Origin: Planctomycetaceae bacterium
Lineage (GTDB): Bacteria; Planctomycetota; Planctomycetia; Pirellulales; Lacipirellulaceae
Assembly: GCA_003233055.1 (NCBI GenBank)
Contig: QIKP01000034.1
Coordinates: forward strand, 1 to 37,200
DNA: 37,200 nt
Direction of reading: 5' to 3'
Shown here: piece by piece, positions 34,504 to 37,200 of the stretch
Layout: the number at the start of each line of letters is the position of its first letter
Numbering within the stretch: the first letter of the stretch is position 1
Position numbers and translations under genes: made by a program
The notes under the pieces: model-generated
Database searches by the model: none
What the model saw: the letters and a program-made list of their open reading frames with translations, nothing else
What the model was told of the DNA's origin: nothing

Positions 34504-35061
34504 ATGAAGCTTATTGTAGGACTAGGGAATCCCGGGAAAAAATACGAACAGACGCGGCACAATGCTGGTTTTGAGGTGATTGCGGAGGTTGCCCGCCGCT
34601 GGCAGGTGGATTCCTTTCGCGACAAATACCATGGGTTGGCCGCCGAGGCACATTTTGCGAGCGAAAAGACCCTGTTGCTTTGCCCGCAGACGTTGATGAA
34701 CCTTAGCGGCGTGTCAGTGCGAGCTGCCGTCGATTTTTATAAAATACCAGCGACGGAGGTCCTGGTGGTTTGCGATGACTTCCACCTCCCGTTGGGGAAA
34801 TTGCGAGTGCGGCCAGAAGGTTCTGCCGGTGGGCAGAACGGGCTGGCAAACATTATCCAGCAGCTTGGCACCCAGGCGGTCGCCAGGCTGAGGGTTGGCA
34901 TTGGTCCGGTGCCGGAACGCTGGAACGCGGCCGACTTCGTACTTGGCAAATGGAACCGCGCCGAGCAGGAAGAATTAGACAAGGTGGTGGTCCAGGCCGC
35001 CAAAGCGATCGAATGCTGGGTTGCCGAAGGGGCAGGCCCTGCAATGAATCAGTTTAACTAA
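34504..35061 (+). CDS. pth: Peptidyl-tRNA hydrolase
   Basis: 185 residues, standard size. It releases peptidyl-tRNAs that fall off ribosomes. The active-site set is largely intact: N9 (GLGNPG), catalytic H19 (TRHNAGF), N66 (LMNLSG), D91/D92 (VVCDDFHLPLG) and N112. The usual GGHNGL motif reads GGQNGL, with Gln111 where E. coli Pth has His113. The gene starts 49 bases after rplY, a pairing seen in many bacteria. Confidence 0.95.
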   Translation: MKLIVGLGNPGKKYEQTRHNAGFEVIAEVARRWQVDSFRDKYHGLAAEAHFASEKTLLLCPQTLMNLSGVSVRAAVDFYKIPATEVLVVCDDFHLPLGKLRVRPEGSAGGQNGLANIIQQLGTQAVARLRVGIGPVPERWNAADFVLGKWNRAEQEELDKVVVQAAKAIECWVAEGAGPAMNQFN

Positions 35062-35075
35062 CTAAAATCTGTTTT

Positions 35076-35091
35076 GGTCGCTCCTGCGACC
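35076..35091 (+). other. Short hairpin in the rpsF leader
   Basis: GGTCGC (35076-35081) and GCGACC (35086-35091) pair perfectly around a TCCT loop, between the pth stop and the rpsF start. It may be an RNA element of the ribosomal-protein leader or a weak terminator; there is no T-run. Confidence 0.4.
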
Positions 35092-35128
35092 CGCTTCAAG
35101 AGCAAAAAATCCCGAGAGAGAAATCAAA

Positions 35129-35563
35129 TTGCAAACACAAGTCTATGAAGGCCTGTTTCTCTTCGACTCCAATAAGTTCGCCCGTGACCAGGCGAGTCTA
35201 CCGGGAGAAGTGGAGAAAATTATTACCGATCTCGATGGCGAAGTGGTCGTCAGCCGGTTTTGGGAAGAACGTCGGCTGGCGTATCCCATTCAGGGGCAAC
35301 GAAAGGGAACCTACTGGCTCGTCTACTTTCGCAGCCAAACCGATGCGATTGCAAAAATCCATCGCAAGTGCGACCTGAGTGCTGGCATCCTTCGGCAGCT
35401 CATCTTGAAGATTCACCCAAGCCTCGTCGAGCCGATCCTCGACCATGCTTCCGGAGTCGACGAAGTGCCCGAGGAGGAAGCCGCAACGAATGGTGAAGGG
35501 GCCGTGCCCGGGGCTAACGAATCGCCAAAGGCAGTAGAGCCGGTCGGTGCCGCCGCCGAGTAA
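35129..35563 (+). CDS. rpsF: Ribosomal protein bS6
   Basis: 144 residues from a TTG at 35129 with GAGAGAG upstream. The start is set by the family N-terminus (Q-T-Q-V-Y-E-G-L-F-L-F); no ATG is available in frame there. Core features: LDGEVVVSRFWEERRLAYPI and KGTYWLVYFR strands, as in bS6, which pairs with bS18 on the 30S platform. A ~40-residue acidic Ala/Glu/Pro-rich tail follows the ~100-residue core. It is followed by ssb. Confidence 0.93.
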   Translation: MQTQVYEGLFLFDSNKFARDQASLPGEVEKIITDLDGEVVVSRFWEERRLAYPIQGQRKGTYWLVYFRSQTDAIAKIHRKCDLSAGILRQLILKIHPSLVEPILDHASGVDEVPEEEAATNGEGAVPGANESPKAVEPVGAAAE

Positions 35564-35596
35564 CGAGGAAAAGGTTGCTTGGCCCGTGGTTTTGTG

Positions 35597-35615
35597 CCCC
35601 CTGGTTGTCAGGGGG
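35597..35615 (+). other. Strong hairpin between rpsF and ssb
   Basis: CCCCCTG (35597-35603) and CAGGGGG (35609-35615) pair perfectly around GTTGT. No T-run follows. It may cap the rpsF mRNA or form part of the ssb leader. Confidence 0.45.
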
Positions 35616-35704
35616 AGGCAACTGGCTAGGTTGCATGGAAGTGACATTTGTACCTATCGTTGGATTCGTTCCAACGCCAATCTCCATTGTTGGGAGGGAC
35701 GGCC

Positions 35705-36184
35705 ATGGCTAGTTTTAATCGCGTGATTTTGGTGGGGAATCTGACCCGAGATCCCGAACTCCGTTACATCCCTAGCGGGGCGGCCGTCGCCGAAATTGGC
35801 CTTGCGGTCAACGAACGTATCAAGCGGAACGACCAGTGGGTCGACGAGGTCAACTTTTTCGACGTCACCCTATGGTCGCGAACGGCCGAAGTCGCGAACG
35901 AGTATCTTAGCAAGGGGTCCTCGGTTTTGATCGAAGGCCGCCTGAAGTACGATACCTGGGAAAAAGATGGCCAGAAGCGGTCGAAAGTCAAAATCATCGG
36001 CGAGAAGATGCAGATGCTTGGCAGTCGTGAGGGTGGTGGTGGCGGAGGAGGTAGGGGGCCACAGCAGCAACAGCAAGCTCCGCAGTCGTCGCAATCGTCC
36101 TACCAAAATGCCCCTCCCGAGGAGTATTCCGCTGCTCCGGCGTCCGCCCCCGCGTTGCCGCCGGACGACGAGATCCCGTTTTAG
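35705..36184 (+). CDS. ssb: Single-stranded DNA-binding protein
   Basis: 159 residues from the ATG at 35705, preceded by GGGAGGGA. It coats ssDNA in replication, repair and recombination. OB fold in the first ~105 residues ([21 protein letters not shown] ... [20 protein letters not shown] ... [20 protein letters not shown], each shown in part), a Gly/Gln/Ser linker, and the conserved acidic tip PPDDEIPF that docks partner proteins. In many bacteria rpsR comes next; here rplI follows instead after a 100-base gap. Confidence 0.96.
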   Translation: MASFNRVILVGNLTRDPELRYIPSGAAVAEIGLAVNERIKRNDQWVDEVNFFDVTLWSRTAEVANEYLSKGSSVLIEGRLKYDTWEKDGQKRSKVKIIGEKMQMLGSREGGGGGGGRGPQQQQQAPQSSQSSYQNAPPEEYSAAPASAPALPPDDEIPF

Positions 36185-36197
36185 TGCTGGCTCCGCT

Positions 36198-36219
36198 CCG
36201 ACAAGACGTAGCTTGTCGG
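36198..36219 (+). repeat. Repeat module G (hairpin only)
   Basis: Arms CCGACAAG (36198-36205) and CTTGTCGG (36212-36219) with loop ACGTAG, 14 bases after the ssb stop. It is a compensated variant of the CCGACGAG/CTCGTCGG hairpins at modules A, B and C (G-C pair changed to A-T on both arms), followed by CTATTTTAAATT. Confidence 0.7.
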
Positions 36220-36226
36220 CTATTTT

Positions 36227-36256
36227 AAATTACCACCTGATCAAATTACCACCTGA
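36227..36256. repeat. Tandem 16-bp duplication before rplI
   Basis: AAATTACCACCTGA occurs at 36227-36240 and 36243-36256, a head-to-tail repeat with a 16-base period in the rplI leader. Confidence 0.85.
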
Positions 36257-36284
36257 CAGCGCCACAACTGGCAACGATTCCATT

Positions 36285-36809
36285 ATGCAAACGAAAATCA
36301 AACGCAAGAGAAAAGGGTTCAAGCGGCTTCCGAAGGGGCCGGGCGGGGGCGTGCAGCTCTTGTTAATCCAGTCGGTCTCCAACCTTGGCAAGCAAGGCGA
36401 AGTCGTCGAAGTCAAGTCGGGCTACGCCCTGAACTATCTTGTCCCGCAAGGTTTGGCCACCGTTGCCACCGATCATCACCAGCGGATGGTCGAGAAGCAC
36501 AAAGCCAAGCTGCAGAAAATCGAATTTACCCGTCAAGCGGAACTCCGTACCTACGCAGCGGAAATCGGCAAGCAGAGCGTAACGATCGAGGCGAATGCCA
36601 CCGAGGATGGCCATCTCTATGGCAGTGTGGGCGCTCCAGAAATCATCGAGGCGCTGAAAAAGAATGGCATCAGCCTTCAAGTCGACCAGATTCGTCTGGA
36701 AGGGGCACTCAAGGAATTGGGCCTCTACACCGTGAAGATTCGCCTCTCCGAAGCGGTGGACGGGGAGATCAAAGTCTGGGTCGTGCCGACCGTGTCTGCC
36801 GAAGAGTAG
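36285..36809 (+). CDS. rplI: Ribosomal protein bL9 with basic N-terminal extension
   Basis: 174 residues from the ATG at 36285. bL9 bridges 23S rRNA domains near the L1 stalk. The family N-terminus (VQLLLIQSVSNLGKQGEVV) begins only at residue 23, after an Arg/Lys/Gly-rich extension (IKRKRKGFKRLPKGPGGG). The connecting helix (about 60-95) and C-terminal domain (SLQVDQIRLEGALKELGLYT) are normal. A GTG at 36351, preceded by a G-rich stretch, would give a standard 153-residue bL9; I prefer the ATG because the upstream codons read as a plausible rRNA-binding tail. It lies just before dnaB. Confidence 0.92.
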   Translation: MQTKIKRKRKGFKRLPKGPGGGVQLLLIQSVSNLGKQGEVVEVKSGYALNYLVPQGLATVATDHHQRMVEKHKAKLQKIEFTRQAELRTYAAEIGKQSVTIEANATEDGHLYGSVGAPEIIEALKKNGISLQVDQIRLEGALKELGLYTVKIRLSEAVDGEIKVWVVPTVSAEE

Positions 36810-36831
36810 CGGGTCTGCCGAAGAGTAGCGG
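36794..36831. repeat. Tandem 19-bp duplication across the rplI stop
   Basis: GTCTGCCGAAGAGTAGCGG occurs at 36794-36812 and 36813-36831. The first copy contains the rplI TAG stop; the second lies wholly in the gap before dnaB. Confidence 0.9.
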
Positions 36832-36902
36832 CATCGCACTCATGCGGTGCTTCCGTAGAGTGCCGATGCGCGACAGGACGAACGCGAAAGGGAGAGTGCG
36901 TT

Positions 36903-37200
36903 GTGGCCGACGACGAGGACCAGGGAGGTTCGCGCAAAATGATCAGCCCCCGCTCCGGTTCGAGGGGGACCGAGAGTGTTGCTGGGCTTCTGGAACGTCA
37001 GATGCCTCAGGCGCTCGATGCCGAGCAGGGCGTCCTCGGAAGCCTGCTTCTCTTGCCCGAAAAGTTTGACGAAGTCGCCATGGTGCTTCGTGCCGACGAT
37101 TTCTACAACGAGGCGAATGGACGGATTTACGCGCATCTGGTCGAGATGCACGATACGGGGCGTCAGATCGATCCGATGCTGTTGATGCAGCACCTTCGCG
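36903..37200 (+). CDS. dnaB: Replicative DNA helicase, N-terminal part (cut by window edge)
   Basis: 99 codons from a GTG at 36903 with AAGGGAGAG upstream, open to the window end. After a ~33-residue charged leader the DnaB N-terminal domain begins: MPQALDAEQGVLGSLLL at about 34-50, then FDEVAMVLRADDFYNEANGRIYAHL (part of helix hairpin) and DPMLLMQHLR. This domain forms the collar that binds primase. The RecA-like motor lies beyond the window. Position after rplI is a common order (as in Bacillus, where the helicase follows rplI). Confidence 0.93.
   Translation, partial: MADDEDQGGSRKMISPRSGSRGTESVAGLLERQMPQALDAEQGVLGSLLLLPEKFDEVAMVLRADDFYNEANGRIYAHLVEMHDTGRQIDPMLLMQHLR

Overview
The window looks like a chromosomal piece of a planctomycete, probably of the Pirellulales type; this is inference from gene content, not a search. 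Pointers are a secreted von Willebrand factor A protein with a glycine-rich linker and a short secretin/TonB N-terminus-like domain, a Ser/Thr kinase, the futalosine menaquinone gene mqnD, a UvrC without its C-terminal HhH domain, a GlmU without its acetyltransferase half, moderately high GC, and frequent GTG/TTG starts with weak Shine-Dalgarno sequences. No rRNA, tRNA, CRISPR array, integrase or transposase was seen.

Layout. 1-7.1 kb (minus strand): a truncated AAA+ ATPase gene, uvrC, a small secreted Gly/His-rich protein with a clear terminator, a phosphoglucomutase/phosphomannomutase, and an enoyl-CoA hydratase-family gene followed by an ICMT-like membrane methyltransferase. 7.3-16.7 kb: an RpoD-like sigma factor (+), a Ser/Thr kinase (-) framed by inverted repeat halves, a likely three-gene minus-strand unit (divergent uvrA, a 117-aa protein whose TTG start overlaps the uvrA stop, and a ThiF/MoeB-type E1-like enzyme), then ligA (+). 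16.65-17.65 kb: a 1-kb gap that I read as a c-di-GMP-I (GEMM) riboswitch on the minus strand in front of a 67-codon reading frame. 17.6-22.4 kb (minus): mqnD, an AsnB-type asparagine synthetase and a Gfo/Idh/MocA oxidoreductase, with two long palindromic repeat elements in the gaps. 23.4-27.5 kb (+): the 1358-aa VWA protein. 27.5-31.5 kb (minus): argB-argD-argF-rph. 31.7-37.2 kb (+): a GlmU-like uridylyltransferase, prs, then rplY-pth-rpsF-ssb-rplI-dnaB, an information-processing cluster that runs off the window.

Most genes are housekeeping (nucleotide-excision repair, DNA ligation, arginine synthesis, PRPP and UDP-GlcNAc supply, translation, replication). The least ordinary material is between genes. 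First, the riboswitch: its 5' strand and its core are each perfectly complementary to the ribosome-binding region of the small frame, so a translational switch can be read from the sequence. Second, a family of modular, nested inverted repeats built from short words (GTAACCGTTCAC, ACCACGAATC, CCGCCAAG, and an 8-bp-stem hairpin CCGACGAG/CTCGTCGG) sits next to gene ends at seven places and frames both the kinase gene and the oxidoreductase gene.
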